DNA from: Pseudomonas sp. | GTDB lineage: Bacteria > Pseudomonadota > Gammaproteobacteria > Pseudomonadales > Pseudomonadaceae | Length of the DNA: 61,338 nt | Direction: 5' to 3' | Assembly (NCBI GenBank): GCA_007713455.1 | Contig: VMRT01000022.1 | Location: forward strand, 1 to 61,338 | Shown here: positions 48,262 through 59,993 of the stretch, in pieces | Layout of the letters: each line of letters starts with the position of its first letter | Numbering within the stretch: the first letter of the stretch is position 1 | The notes under the pieces: generated by a model | Told to the model about the DNA's origin: nothing | The model's database searches: none | The model's input: only the letters and a program-made list of their open reading frames with translations | Position numbers and translations under genes: made by a program

Positions 48262-49100
48262 GCGTGCCGACCGTTCTGGAGAAGATCATCGCCCGCAAGT
48301 TCGAGGAGGTTGCGCAGCGCAGTCGCCAGGTCGGGCTGGGTGAGCTGGAGCAGCGTGCCGCAGCTGCCGATCCGGTGCGTGGCTTCGCGGCCGCGCTTGA
48401 GCGCCGGGTGCGCAGCAAGGAGCCTGCGGTTATCGCTGAGGTGAAGAAGGCATCGCCGAGCAAAGGAGTCATTCGCGATCCCTTCCTGCCCGCCGAGATC
48501 GCCGCCAGCTACGAGACCGGGGGCGCTGCTTGCCTGTCGGTGTTGACCGACATCGATTTCTTTCAGGGCGCCGATGAATATCTGCAGCAGGCGCGGGCGG
48601 CTTGCTCGCTGCCGGTTATCCGCAAGGATTTCATGATCGACCCGTATCAGGTGATCGAAGCGCGCGCGCTTGGCGCCGACTGCATTCTGCTGATCGTCGC
48701 GGCACTGGACGATGCGCGTATGCACGAGCTGGCGGCGGTGGCCAAGCAGCAGGGGCTGGACGTGCTGGTAGAGGTGCACGACGCTGCCGAACTCGAACGT
48801 GCGCTGCGTCTGGAAACGCCGCTGGTGGGCATCAACAACCGCAACCTGCATACCTTCGAGGTCAATCTGGAAACCACGCTGGATCTGCTGCCGCGGATTC
48901 CAAAGGATCGTCTGGTGGTGACCGAGAGCGGGATCTTCAATCGTGCCGATGTCGAGCTGATGGAGATAAATCAGGTGTATGCATTCCTGGTGGGCGAGGC
49001 GTTCATGCGCGCCGAGCAACCTGGCGTAGAGCTGCAGCGCCTGTTCTACCCTGATCGTTCGCGCGGCCGTGCGGCCCCTGTCGCTGCCGACCCGGAGTGA
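48258..49100 (+). CDS. trpC: Indole-3-glycerol phosphate synthase TrpC
   Basis: A 280-residue single-function TIM-barrel enzyme making indole-3-glycerol phosphate. The signature '[17 protein letters not shown]' holds the catalytic Lys, with '[15 protein letters not shown]' and '[12 protein letters not shown]' following. It starts with GTG at 48258, overlapping trpD. The isomerase domain fused in E. coli is absent; trpF is not in the window. The C-terminus carries a short Ala/Pro tail. Confidence 0.97.
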   Translation: MSVPTVLEKIIARKFEEVAQRSRQVGLGELEQRAAAADPVRGFAAALERRVRSKEPAVIAEVKKASPSKGVIRDPFLPAEIAASYETGGAACLSVLTDIDFFQGADEYLQQARAACSLPVIRKDFMIDPYQVIEARALGADCILLIVAALDDARMHELAAVAKQQGLDVLVEVHDAAELERALRLETPLVGINNRNLHTFEVNLETTLDLLPRIPKDRLVVTESGIFNRADVELMEINQVYAFLVGEAFMRAEQPGVELQRLFYPDRSRGRAAPVAADPE

Positions 49101-49146
49101 CCGCCTGCCTGCGCATTGCGCGCCGGCAGGTAGCGGATTTGCGGGA

Positions 49147-49791
49147 TCAGCGAGTACCGAACACCACCATGGTCTTGCCTTTGACGAAGACGAGGCCCTG
49201 AGCTTCCAGACTCTTGAGTACTCGGCCGACCATCTCGCGGGAGCAGCCGACAATGCGGCCGATTTCCTGGCGGGTGATCTTGATCTGCATGCCGTCCGGA
49301 TGAGTCATGGCGTCGGGCTGCTTGCACAGGTCGAGCAAGGTACGCGCGACACGGCCGGTAACGTCGAGGAAGGCCAGGTCGCCGACCTTGCGTGTGGTGT
49401 TGCGCAGACGCTCGGCCATCTGACTGCCGAGGGCGTAGAGGATGTCCGGATCCTGCTGGGTCAGCTCGCGAAACTTCGCATAGCTCAGTTCGGCAACTTC
49501 GCATTCGGTCTTTGCGCGGACCCAGGCGCTGCGCTCCTTTTCCGCCCCTTCCTTCTCGAAAAGCCCCATCTCTCCGAAAAAGTCGCCTGCATTCAAATAG
49601 GCGATGATCATCTCGCGACCGTCGTCATCCTCGATAAGAATGGTGACCGAGCCTTTGACGATGAAAAAAAGCGACTCGCAACGGTCGCCTGCGTAAATGA
49701 TCGTGCTCTTCGCCGTGTATCGCCGTCTATGGCAATGGGCGAGCAACTTGTCGATATTCTTTATCTTGGGCGTAAGAGAGATAGCTACCAT
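49147..49791 (-). CDS. vfr: cAMP-binding regulator Vfr (CRP family)
   Basis: A 214-residue CRP homologue. The cyclic-nucleotide-binding domain (1-115) contains '[14 protein letters not shown]' and, near residue 85, '[17 protein letters not shown]', with Arg and Ser/Thr positions needed for cAMP. The helix-turn-helix '[25 protein letters not shown]' recognises TGTGA-type sites. In P. aeruginosa this regulator controls virulence, quorum sensing and type IV pili. It converges on trpC and diverges from the OsmC gene, as in related genomes. Confidence 0.96.
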   Translation of the reverse strand: MVAISLTPKIKNIDKLLAHCHRRRYTAKSTIIYAGDRCESLFFIVKGSVTILIEDDDGREMIIAYLNAGDFFGEMGLFEKEGAEKERSAWVRAKTECEVAELSYAKFRELTQQDPDILYALGSQMAERLRNTTRKVGDLAFLDVTGRVARTLLDLCKQPDAMTHPDGMQIKITRQEIGRIVGCSREMVGRVLKSLEAQGLVFVKGKTMVVFGTR

Positions 49792-50003
49792 GCTGTGGGT
49801 CCCGGATAAGTATTCAATAAAGACGGATTATTGTTATATGTGGCTGTCATTCAGCTTTCGTGAGCTTAACAGACCAAGGCGGAGCAGTTGCAAAGTTGCG
49901 ACAGGCGAAACGTGTGGGTCAACGCACCTTTAGTCGCGTATGTGACGCTGTCGATTTAAAGGCCCATGCTAAGCTATCCGCCCTGTTTTTATTGGAGTTG
50001 GCG

Positions 50004-50426
50004 ATGAAAGCGCGCATTCAATGGGTCGACGGTGCGATGTTCCTTGGCGAGTCCGGCAGCGGGCATGTCGTGGTGATGGATGGCCCACCCGAGAACGGCG
50101 GACGTAACCTTGGCGTACGCCCCATGGAGATGCTGCTACTTGGCCTGGGTGGCTGCAGTAACTTCGATGTAGTGAGCATTCTGAAAAAGTCGCGGCAGGC
50201 TGTGGATAGTTGCGAAGTCTTCGTTGAGGCCGACCGTGCATCCGAAGACCCAAAGGTGTTTACCAAGATTCATCTGCGTTTCGTCGTCAAGGGGCGCTCG
50301 CTGAAGGAGGCCCAGGTCAAGCGCGCGGTCGAGCTTTCGGCGGAGAAGTACTGCTCGGCCTCAATCATGCTTGGTCGTGCCGGCGTCGAGATCAGCCATG
50401 CTTACGAGATTGTCGAGCTCGACTGA
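50004..50426 (+). CDS. OsmC family protein
   Basis: A 140-residue OsmC/YhfA-type protein. Both conserved cysteines are present, in 'LLGLGGCSNFDVVSILKK' and 'EKYCSASIML', consistent with thiol-dependent peroxide reduction, although substrate and role of this subgroup are not established. The ATG at 50004 follows TTGGAG; a longer frame starting near 49860 runs through the promoter region shared with vfr and is rejected. Confidence 0.88.
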   Translation: MKARIQWVDGAMFLGESGSGHVVVMDGPPENGGRNLGVRPMEMLLLGLGGCSNFDVVSILKKSRQAVDSCEVFVEADRASEDPKVFTKIHLRFVVKGRSLKEAQVKRAVELSAEKYCSASIMLGRAGVEISHAYEIVELD

Positions 50427-50633
50427 CCGCTATCGGCTATCTCAATCGATGGGAGTGGGTCTGGTGACGCTTTAGACAAGCCTCCCGCTCTGCATCATGC
50501 GCAGCCCCGATTGATTCGGGTGTCATTCATTCCATTGCAATAACGGCCGTCACCGGCGCGAAGAGGTGTTTACCGTCCTGCTCAGATGCTTCGGTGTCCG
50601 ACGGGCATGAGCCCCGACAAGAGAATGTTTCCA

Positions 50634-51437
50634 ATGGTGAAAAGCAAACTCAAGCTTCACGGGTTCAACAATCTGACCAAGACCTTGAGCTTCAACATCT
50701 ACGACATCTGCTATGCCGAGACCTCCGAAGACCAGCAGGCATATGTGCAGTACATCGATGAAGAATACGACGCCGAGCGACTTACACAGATTCTGACCGA
50801 TGTTGTAGACATCATTGGCGCCAACATACTCAACATTGCCCGCCAGGATTACGAGCCGCAGGGCGCCAGCGTGACGATTCTGATCTCCGAACAACCGGTG
50901 ACGCCAACTGACAGTCAGATCGAGGAGTCGCCTGGCCCGCTGCCCGAAACCATCCTTGCGCACCTCGACAAGAGCCACATCACCGTGCATACCTACCCGG
51001 AAATACATCCGGTGGACGGCATTGCCACGTTCCGCGTCGATATCGATGTTTCAACCTGCGGCGTTATCTCGCCGCTGAAGGCGCTCAACTATCTGATCCA
51101 CCAGTTCGATTCGGATATCGTCACCGTGGATTATCGCGTGCGCGGTTTTACCCGCGATGTCGAGGGCAAGAAGCACTTCATTGATCACGAGATCAACTCG
51201 ATCCAGAACTACCTGTCTGATGACACGCGCTCGGTCTATCAGATGACCGATGTGAATGTGTACCAGGAGAATCTGTTCCACACCAAGATGCTGCTCAAGG
51301 ACTTCGAGCTGGAGAATTATCTGTTCGGCGATGCGACCAGCAATCTTTCTCCGGAGCAGCGCAAGCAGGTCGAGAAGCGGTTGCGTCACGAGATGCTGGA
51401 AATTTTCTACGCGCGCAACATGCCGCGTCATGCGTAG
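50634..51437 (+). CDS. speD: S-adenosylmethionine decarboxylase proenzyme SpeD
   Basis: A 267-residue E. coli-type SAM decarboxylase that makes the aminopropyl donor for spermidine. The proenzyme cleaves itself between Lys and Ser in '[14 protein letters not shown]', leaving the pyruvoyl group on the new N-terminal Ser. '[18 protein letters not shown]' and '[12 protein letters not shown]' are further signatures. ATG at 50634 gives the expected length; upstream codons are open but unlike the family. A strong terminator follows. Confidence 0.97.
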   Translation: MVKSKLKLHGFNNLTKTLSFNIYDICYAETSEDQQAYVQYIDEEYDAERLTQILTDVVDIIGANILNIARQDYEPQGASVTILISEQPVTPTDSQIEESPGPLPETILAHLDKSHITVHTYPEIHPVDGIATFRVDIDVSTCGVISPLKALNYLIHQFDSDIVTVDYRVRGFTRDVEGKKHFIDHEINSIQNYLSDDTRSVYQMTDVNVYQENLFHTKMLLKDFELENYLFGDATSNLSPEQRKQVEKRLRHEMLEIFYARNMPRHA

Positions 51438-51462
51438 GCTTCAGCAGCATTGTCATTGATGA

Positions 51463-51484
51463 GGGCGCTTCGGCGCCCTTTTTC
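51463..51484 (+). terminator. Terminator of speD
   Basis: GGGCGC-TTCG-GCGCCC with a UUCG-type tetraloop is followed by five T residues. The arms also give a short T-poor hairpin for the convergent coq7 gene. Confidence 0.9.
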
Positions 51485-51494
51485 GTGGCAAACG

Positions 51495-52142
51495 TCAGAT
51501 GCGATAAGTCGCCTTGGTCATGACCTTGGATACCAGGCTCATGCCGAATTTGACCGGGGCTGGAAATCGCAGGCCGCCGGCCTCGATGGCGGCGGTGGAG
51601 TGCTGCTGCTCGTCCTCGCGCATCTGCTCGAGAATGGCGCGGGATTTGTCGTCGCTTGCCGGCAGTTGGCCAAGATGCTCGTCCAGGTGCTTGCAGACCT
51701 GATCTTCAGTAGCAGCGACGAAGCCCAGGCTGATGCGATCGCTGATCAGACCGGCCGTGGCGCCAATCCCGAACGACAGCCCGTAGAAAAGCGGATTGAG
51801 CACGCTGGTGTGGCTGCCCAACTGGCGGATGCGTTGTTCACACCAGGCCAGATGGTCGATTTCCTCATCCGCCGCCTGTTCCATCGCCCGACGTACCTGC
51901 GGGAGGCGAGCCGTCAGGGCCTGGCCCTGGTACAGCGCCTGGGCGCAGACTTCGCCGGTGTGGTTGATGCGCATCAGGCCGGCAACGTGGCGGGTCTCGC
52001 TCTCGCTGAGTTCGGCCTCGTTCTTCAATACCGCCGGCGACGGGCGTGCTGGCTGGCCACTGAAAGGCAACAGCGTGCGCAGGGCCGAATCGGCCTGCAT
52101 CAGCAAGCGGTCAGCTGGGGAGTAGTGGCGTTGGCTGGTCAT
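51495..52142 (-). CDS. coq7: 2-polyprenyl-3-methyl-6-methoxy-1,4-benzoquinol hydroxylase Coq7
   Basis: A 215-residue di-iron hydroxylase of ubiquinone synthesis (DMQ hydroxylase). Iron ligands appear in '[19 protein letters not shown]', '[14 protein letters not shown]' and '[15 protein letters not shown]', the typical Glu and E-x-x-H pattern. The start at 52142 gives '[14 protein letters not shown]'; nine further residues upstream are unlikely. It follows the HIT gene on the same strand. Confidence 0.95.
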   Translation of the reverse strand: MTSQRHYSPADRLLMQADSALRTLLPFSGQPARPSPAVLKNEAELSESETRHVAGLMRINHTGEVCAQALYQGQALTARLPQVRRAMEQAADEEIDHLAWCEQRIRQLGSHTSVLNPLFYGLSFGIGATAGLISDRISLGFVAATEDQVCKHLDEHLGQLPASDDKSRAILEQMREDEQQHSTAAIEAGGLRFPAPVKFGMSLVSKVMTKATYRI

Positions 52143-52205
52143 ATGTCCTCCGGAACAGGTTGGAGCCACGGGCAGTGGATGAGGCTGCAGGTTGGCGTTT
52201 GGCTG

Positions 52206-52547
52206 TCAGCCTGGCGGCCAATGCATCTGCCGCTGACCGAGTACGTGCATGTGAATATGGTTGACCGTCTGCCCGCCTAGGTCGTTGCAGTTCATCACCA
52301 CGCGAAAACCGTCCTGACACCCTTGCTCTGCGGCCAGGCGTTGCGCAGTCAAGAGGATATGCCCGGCGAGCGCCTTGTCGTGCTCCTCGTTCAGGTCGTG
52401 CAAGGTGGCGATATGTTTCTTCGGAATCACCAGAAAGTGCACCGGGGCCTGAGCCGCGATGTCGTGGAAGGCGATAACCTGATCGTCCTCGTAAAGCTTG
52501 CGTGCGGGAACTTCCCCGTCCACGATCTTGCAAAACAGACAATCCAT
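52206..52547 (-). CDS. Histidine triad (HIT/HinT) nucleotide-binding protein
   Basis: A 113-residue HIT-family hydrolase acting on purine nucleoside phosphoramidates or AMP-linked compounds. The zinc-like Cys pair 'CLFCKI' at the N-terminus and the triad 'VNHIHMHVLG' near the C-terminus are visible. ATG at 52547 gives 'MDCLFCKIVDGEVPARKLYEDD', the family start. It probably shares a transcript with coq7, 63 bases downstream. Confidence 0.93.
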   Translation of the reverse strand: MDCLFCKIVDGEVPARKLYEDDQVIAFHDIAAQAPVHFLVIPKKHIATLHDLNEEHDKALAGHILLTAQRLAAEQGCQDGFRVVMNCNDLGGQTVNHIHMHVLGQRQMHWPPG

Positions 52548-52625
52548 GGCGGTTCTCCGGGAGAGCATCGGTCAAACAGTGTATCAGGGCATATGAGCCG
52601 TGGTGAGGCTGTACAGGGAGGTGAT

Positions 52626-54104
52626 GTGAAAAACGATATTCATGATCTGGGTTTGGTTCTGGATTCGAGAGTCCGATTGGTGCTGGTTGAGTCCTGGGAC
52701 GAGCGCAGAGTGCTCGAGACGCTGACGGGGCTTGCCATGCGCCAAGGCTTGGGCTTCTACCTGTGGTCGGCGACCGAGGGGGTACGCCATCTGTCCTTTG
52801 GCGGCGAGCTACAGGGCGGCGAGGAAAGCTGCGCGCCGGACGTGGCGCTGAAACTGGTGAAGCACGATCCCCGGGCGAACCTGTACGTCTTCTGCGATCT
52901 GCATCCGTTTCTCGATGAGCCGAAGTTGGTGCGGCTGTTGAAGGACATTGCGATGAGTGAAGCGCCTGTGGCGCCGACCCTCGTGCTGGTGTCGCATGCG
53001 CTCAAGCTGCCGCCTGAAGTGCAACGCTACGCAGCACGCTTCAGCCTTTCGCTGCCGGCCGAGGAAGAGCTGCTTGCCATCGTCCGCGAGGAAGCCACCC
53101 GCTGGAGCGAGCGTAATCGCGGTGCTCGCGTTCGCACCGACAATCGCACGTTGCAGCAGGTGGTGAAGAATCTGCGCGGCCTGAGCCATGCAGAGGCGCG
53201 GGCGCTGGCACGCAATGTCATCTGTGATGACGGTGCGATCACCCAGGAGGATCTTCCCGAGCTCAATCGCAGCAAGTTTCAGCTGCTGGATCTCGATGGG
53301 GTGCTGGGGTTCGAATACGAGACGGCGCGCTTCGCGGAGGTGGGTGGTCTGGCCAATTTCAAACGTTGGCTGGCGGAGCGGCAGGGCGCGTTTCTGGATG
53401 GTCAGGGCGATGATCTACCGCGCGGCGTGATGCTGGTCGGGGTGCAAGGTGGCGGCAAGAGCCTCGCCGCCAAGGCGGTCGCCGGTCTGTGGGGGCTGCC
53501 GTTGCTGCGGTTGGATTTCGCCTGCTTGTACAACAAGTATTTCGGTGAAACCGAGCGTAACCTGCGTGAAGCGCTGACCCTCGCGGAACAGATGGCGCCT
53601 TGCGTTTTGTGGATGGACGAGATCGAAAAAGGTTTGGCGACCGGCGATATGGATGGCGGCGTAAGCCAGCGGGTACTGGGCACACTGCTGACGTGGATGG
53701 CCGAGCGTACCGCGCCGGTATTCATGGTGGCTACGGCAAACGCCATCGATCGGCTGCCTGCAGAGCTGCTGCGAAAGGGGCGATTCGACGAACTCTTCTT
53801 CGTGGATTTGCCAGATCTCGCGACGCGTGCGGAGATCTTCCGCATCCATCTCACGCGACGCGAACTGCAACCTGATGATATGGGGCTGATGGTACTGGCC
53901 GGGGAGAGTGATGGTTTCTCCGGCGCCGAGATCGAGCAGGTGGTGGTCAGCGCGGTTTATGCCGGCCAGGCCCAGCAACGGGATGTCGATCAAGCGATGC
54001 TGCTCGACTGCGTTCGTGCAACATCGCCGTTGTCGGTTGTCATGGCCGAGCGCCTCGATGCACTGCGGGAGTGGGCAAGGGGGCGCACGGTACAAGCCGA
54101 TTGA
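52626..54104 (+). CDS. AAA+ ATPase, Ycf46-like
   Basis: A 492-residue AAA+ protein. The N-terminal half (about 1-230) is specific to the Ycf46/COG0464-type group ('IHDLGLVLDSRVRLVLVESWDERRVLETL'). The ATPase domain follows with Walker A 'GVQGGGKSLAAKA', pore-like 'YNKYFGETERNL', Walker B 'CVLWMDEIEKG' and the sensor or arginine-finger region 'LLRKGRFDELFFVDLPD'. Substrate is unknown; cyanobacterial Ycf46 affects CO2 use. The GTG at 52626 is chosen because GGGAGG precedes it by 4 bases; ATG at 52593 would put that site inside the gene. It diverges from the HIT gene. Confidence 0.85.
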   Translation: MKNDIHDLGLVLDSRVRLVLVESWDERRVLETLTGLAMRQGLGFYLWSATEGVRHLSFGGELQGGEESCAPDVALKLVKHDPRANLYVFCDLHPFLDEPKLVRLLKDIAMSEAPVAPTLVLVSHALKLPPEVQRYAARFSLSLPAEEELLAIVREEATRWSERNRGARVRTDNRTLQQVVKNLRGLSHAEARALARNVICDDGAITQEDLPELNRSKFQLLDLDGVLGFEYETARFAEVGGLANFKRWLAERQGAFLDGQGDDLPRGVMLVGVQGGGKSLAAKAVAGLWGLPLLRLDFACLYNKYFGETERNLREALTLAEQMAPCVLWMDEIEKGLATGDMDGGVSQRVLGTLLTWMAERTAPVFMVATANAIDRLPAELLRKGRFDELFFVDLPDLATRAEIFRIHLTRRELQPDDMGLMVLAGESDGFSGAEIEQVVVSAVYAGQAQQRDVDQAMLLDCVRATSPLSVVMAERLDALREWARGRTVQAD

Positions 54105-54120
54105 GGGTCTGCGTCAGCAG

Positions 54121-55077
54121 CTAGAAGCCGGCTCCCTGACGCATTTCCACCAGCGCGGGGATGGTCAGCGCCGCCACTAGGCCGGAGATGATTAACAGCA
54201 GCCACAGCGCGGCGAGGATCTTCACCGACCGGCTGTTGGGCGGTGGTGGAGAACCATAGCGATTGACTTCCCGACTCCCCGGCATCAGCAGCATGACGAA
54301 GGGAAACAGGCTGCCCAGCACCGGGACCAGATTGAGCAGGATCAGCCAGCCGGACCAGCCGAAGTCATGCAGGCGCTGAACGCCGATCTGCACGCTGACC
54401 ACGAGCATGCCGATGCCGATCAAGCCCATGCAGATGAGCCCCATCGTGCTGGAGATTGCCATCATGATCGCGGCGACACCGAACAAGCCCGTGGCCGCGA
54501 ACATGATCACCAGTGACCACGCTAGATAACGCAGACGGCCAATCCGGCCAGTGACGGAAAAAGGCTTGAGGTCGCCATGTCGAGGCATTGCTTCGCTGAC
54601 GTTTGCAGAGGGCGGGGCGTAAGGTGACACCGTTGCGCTGGCGCCCTGAGGTGCAGCACTCTCATGAAGCTGCGCCTGACGCGCCAGATACTTCTCGATG
54701 ATGATGCCGCACGTACTGCACTCATTGGCCTGGCTTTGCGCGTGCCCGCATTTAGGACATGTCATGAGCGCGGCAGGTGGGTTGTCACCTTGGGCCGCCG
54801 CCAGTTCTTCATCCGTCTGCACTAGGCTCAGGGTGGGGCTGGTGTGCTCAGGCTCTTTGTATGCCCTGGCGCCAGCGCGGTGCAGCGCGCCGATGTACTT
54901 GTCGGCTTCCTGGCTGCTCAGTTTGCTTTTGATCACGGCCGCCTGGCCACTGAACAATCGCTCGACCTTGCTTGGGTCGGTCTTGAACAGGACGGCCAGG
55001 TTTGCCTTTACCGCCTCGAGCGGCATGTCGGGCATAAGTTCGCCAGTGAAGACGATTTTGAATTGAGCTTGTTGCAT
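54121..55077 (-). CDS. Three-part DUF805 membrane protein with zinc ribbon
   Basis: A 318-residue protein in three parts. The N-terminal small domain (about 1-75, 'FKIVFTGELMPDMPLEAVKANLAVLFK') resembles a scaffold fold found in Pseudomonas hypothetical proteins. A zinc ribbon 'CPKCGHAQSQANECSTCGI' is near residue 110. A C-terminal DUF805 membrane domain with four or five helices begins near 'GRIGRLRYLAWSLVIMFAA'. No catalytic residues stand out. It converges on the Ycf46-like gene 16 bases away. Function unknown. Confidence 0.75.
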   Translation of the reverse strand: MQQAQFKIVFTGELMPDMPLEAVKANLAVLFKTDPSKVERLFSGQAAVIKSKLSSQEADKYIGALHRAGARAYKEPEHTSPTLSLVQTDEELAAAQGDNPPAALMTCPKCGHAQSQANECSTCGIIIEKYLARQAQLHESAAPQGASATVSPYAPPSANVSEAMPRHGDLKPFSVTGRIGRLRYLAWSLVIMFAATGLFGVAAIMMAISSTMGLICMGLIGIGMLVVSVQIGVQRLHDFGWSGWLILLNLVPVLGSLFPFVMLLMPGSREVNRYGSPPPPNSRSVKILAALWLLLIISGLVAALTIPALVEMRQGAGF

Positions 55078-55208
55078 GTGGCGTCCGTGTCACAGGGATG
55101 GTTGCGGCAGATTAGAGGTGAGGAACAGCGGATACAACAACGTATGCTCCGGTTTCCGAGTCAGGTAACACAATGCTCGCGAACTCAACTGATCAGCTGT
55201 CGGCCAGC

Positions 55209-55637
55209 TCAGAAGGGCCTGACGACGACAAGGATCACGATGGCCAGCAGAAACAGGACCGGGACCTCATTGAACCAGCGATAGAACACGTGCCCGCGAA
55301 TGTTCTCGTCACGAGCAAACCGCTTCAGTTGTGCGCCGCATACGTGGTGATAGCCGACCAATACAAGGACCAGCGCCAACTTGGCGTGAAGCCAGCCGCC
55401 TGTACCGAACAAACCGGGATTCAGAATGACCATCCATATGCCAAACACCAGCGTGGCGATCATGGAAGGAAGCATGATGCCGCGGTAAAGCTTACGCTCC
55501 ATGATCTTGAAGCGCTCTCGACTGGGTTCATCCTCACTCATCGCGTGATAAACGAACAAGCGAGGAAGATAGAAAAGTCCGGCGAACCAGCAGACGACGG
55601 CGATGATGTGCAGTGCTTTGAGCCAAAGGTAGAGCAT
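55209..55637 (-). CDS. hemJ: Protoporphyrinogen oxidase HemJ
   Basis: A 142-residue membrane protein with four helices, of the HemJ family that oxidises protoporphyrinogen IX in haem synthesis in bacteria lacking HemG or HemY. The conserved His in 'MLYLWLKALHIIAVVCWFAGLFYLPRLF' and the Lys in 'WLHAKLALVLVLVGYHH' are present. It diverges from argC across a 128-base region with a wobble-paired inverted repeat. A CopD-like copper protein is the less likely alternative. Confidence 0.88.
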   Translation of the reverse strand: MLYLWLKALHIIAVVCWFAGLFYLPRLFVYHAMSEDEPSRERFKIMERKLYRGIMLPSMIATLVFGIWMVILNPGLFGTGGWLHAKLALVLVLVGYHHVCGAQLKRFARDENIRGHVFYRWFNEVPVLFLLAIVILVVVRPF

Positions 55638-55650
55638 CTATGGAATCCTG

Positions 55651-55692
55651 CGGGGGCGAATGCGTCGATAGTAGTGGCTGCGTTCGCCCCCG
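55651..55692. promoter_or_regulatory. Inverted repeat between hemJ and argC
   Basis: CGGGGGCGAATGC and GCGTTCGCCCCCG pair over 13 positions with one wobble, around a 16-base loop. It lies in the divergent promoter region of hemJ and argC and could be an operator or a 5'-leader hairpin. No regulator is known to me. Confidence 0.35.
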
Positions 55693-55765
55693 TCATCCCG
55701 GCGGTTGGCCCGCGATCAAAGCAGCTTTATCATCGCGCTTTTACGTTTCCAGTTGAGGGCAGGTC

Positions 55766-56800
55766 ATGATCAAGGTCGGTATCGTTGGCGGCACAGGCTA
55801 TACGGGCGTCGAATTGCTGCGCCTGCTTGCTCAGCATCCGCAGGCCGAAGTGGCTGTCATCACCTCCCGCTCTGAGGATGGGGTGAAGGTCACCGACATG
55901 TACCCCAATCTGCGAGGCCACTACGACGACCTCGCTTTCAGTGTTCCGGACGCAGCAACATTGGGTGGATGCGACGTGGTGTTCTTCGCGACCCCTCATG
56001 GCGTCGCCCACGCACTTGCTGGCGAGTTGCTGGCAGCCGGAACCCGAGTCATTGATTTGTCCGCCGATTTCCGCCTGCAGGATGCCGAAGAGTGGGCGAA
56101 ATGGTACGGGCAGGCTCACGGTGCGCCTGAACTGCTCGCTGAGGCCGTGTACGGACTGCCTGAAGTCAATCGCGAGCAGATCAGAAAGGCACGCCTGATT
56201 GCCGTTCCTGGCTGTTACCCGACCGCTACCCAGCTGGGCTTTCTACCGCTGCTTGAAAATGGTCTTGCAGATGCCTCGCGCTTGATTGCGGATTGCAAGT
56301 CGGGCGTCAGCGGTGCCGGGCGCGCAGCGAAGATCGGTTCCCTGTTCACCGAGGCTGGCGAAAGCATGATGGCGTATGCGGTCAAAGGGCACCGGCACCT
56401 GCCGGAGATCAGCCAAGGTCTGCGCCGAGCCGCGCAAGGTGACGTCGGGCTGACTTTTGTTCCGCACCTGACTCCGATGATCCGTGGTATCCACGCGACG
56501 CTGTACGCCACCGTTGCCGATACTTCCGTGGATCTGCAGCGCCTTTATGAGCGCCGTTATGCCAACGAGCCGTTCGTCGATGTGATGCCGGCCGGCAGTC
56601 ATCCGGAGACACGTAGCGTGCGTGGCGCTAACGTTTGCCGCATTGCCGTACATCGTCCGCAGAACGGTGACCTGGTGGTCGTGCTGTCCGTGATCGACAA
56701 CCTGGTGAAAGGCGCATCCGGCCAGGCGATCCAGAATATGAATATCCTGTTCGATCTGAACGAAAAACTGGGGCTTGGAAATGTGGCGCTCCTGCCATAA
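55766..56800 (+). CDS. argC: N-acetyl-gamma-glutamyl-phosphate reductase ArgC
   Basis: A 344-residue NADPH-dependent reductase of arginine synthesis. '[20 protein letters not shown]' is the nucleotide site and the catalytic Cys is in '[18 protein letters not shown]'. 'GHRHLPEI' supplies the active-site His. It diverges from hemJ and precedes erpA, as in related genomes. Confidence 0.97.
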   Translation: MIKVGIVGGTGYTGVELLRLLAQHPQAEVAVITSRSEDGVKVTDMYPNLRGHYDDLAFSVPDAATLGGCDVVFFATPHGVAHALAGELLAAGTRVIDLSADFRLQDAEEWAKWYGQAHGAPELLAEAVYGLPEVNREQIRKARLIAVPGCYPTATQLGFLPLLENGLADASRLIADCKSGVSGAGRAAKIGSLFTEAGESMMAYAVKGHRHLPEISQGLRRAAQGDVGLTFVPHLTPMIRGIHATLYATVADTSVDLQRLYERRYANEPFVDVMPAGSHPETRSVRGANVCRIAVHRPQNGDLVVVLSVIDNLVKGASGQAIQNMNILFDLNEKLGLGNVALLP

Positions 56801-56839
56801 ACCGGTTTTCACATTGGGGCGCTGAAGCAGGTCGAATAG

Positions 56840-56869
56840 TTGACCGGTTTTGTCAGGAAAGCCGATAAT
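56840..56869 (+). promoter_or_regulatory. Promoter of erpA
   Basis: TTGACC, an 18-base spacer and GATAAT form a good sigma-70 promoter in the argC-erpA gap, with the erpA start about 43 bases past the -10. An independent promoter fits separate iron-sulfur control of erpA. Confidence 0.6.
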
Positions 56870-56911
56870 GCACCGTCAATGCAGTAGGGCGTTTCACGCC
56901 AGGAGAAACCA

Positions 56912-57262
56912 ATGAGTGTCGAATCCTTCACGCCCACCGCCATCCAGTTCAGTCAGGGGGCGGCAAGCAAGGTGAAGAGCTTGGTCGATGAGGAAGGCAA
57001 TCCGCGCTTGAAGCTGCGGGTCTTCGTCACTGGAGGCGGCTGCTCGGGTTTCCAGTACGGCTTTACTTTCGATGAAGATGTGGCCGACGACGATACGCTC
57101 ATTGAGCGAGAGGGCGTAAGTCTCGTGGTCGACCCCATGAGCTACCAGTACCTGGCTGGTGCAGAAGTGGACTACCAGGAAGGGCTGGAAGGCTCTCGTT
57201 TCGTGATCAAGAATCCAAACGCTACGACTACCTGTGGTTGCGGTCAGTCGTTTTCTATCTGA
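56912..57262 (+). CDS. erpA: Iron-sulfur cluster insertion protein ErpA
   Basis: A 116-residue A-type carrier that hands Fe-S clusters to apo-proteins such as IspG and IspH. The three conserved cysteines are in '[11 protein letters not shown]' and the C-terminal 'CGCGQSF'. The start follows AGGAGAAACC. It has its own promoter and a convergent terminator after it. Confidence 0.96.
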   Translation: MSVESFTPTAIQFSQGAASKVKSLVDEEGNPRLKLRVFVTGGGCSGFQYGFTFDEDVADDDTLIEREGVSLVVDPMSYQYLAGAEVDYQEGLEGSRFVIKNPNATTTCGCGQSFSI

Positions 57263-57279
57263 TGTCTGTGGCCTCGAAG

Positions 57280-57301
57280 CGCCGTGCACTGCACGGCGTT
57301 T
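57280..57301 (+). terminator. Terminator between erpA and anmK
   Basis: CGCCGTGC-ACT-GCACGGCG is followed by TTT and a pyrimidine-rich tail. It lies between converging genes; the T-run favours erpA. Confidence 0.75.
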
Positions 57302-57313
57302 CCGTTTCTGGCA

Positions 57314-59820
<2,507 letters not shown>

Positions 59821-59993
59821 CATTGGGCTTCTGGCATATTTTTGCACGGGAAATAACTGTCTAAAATATAAGCAAAGCGCATCGGAGGCAACCCTTGTGG
59901 CTGCTGAGCTGCTGGTCGGTACAAGCGCGCTGCTTGTAATCGGCCGTCGATCTTGTAAGGTTGTCGCCCTTTAATAATGGTACGGGGCTTGCC

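Noticed and set aside
49941..49957. TGTGA half-site as a Vfr/CRP box before the OsmC gene
   Set aside because: The second half (TCGAT) does not match TCACA, so only one half-site is present, which is expected by chance.
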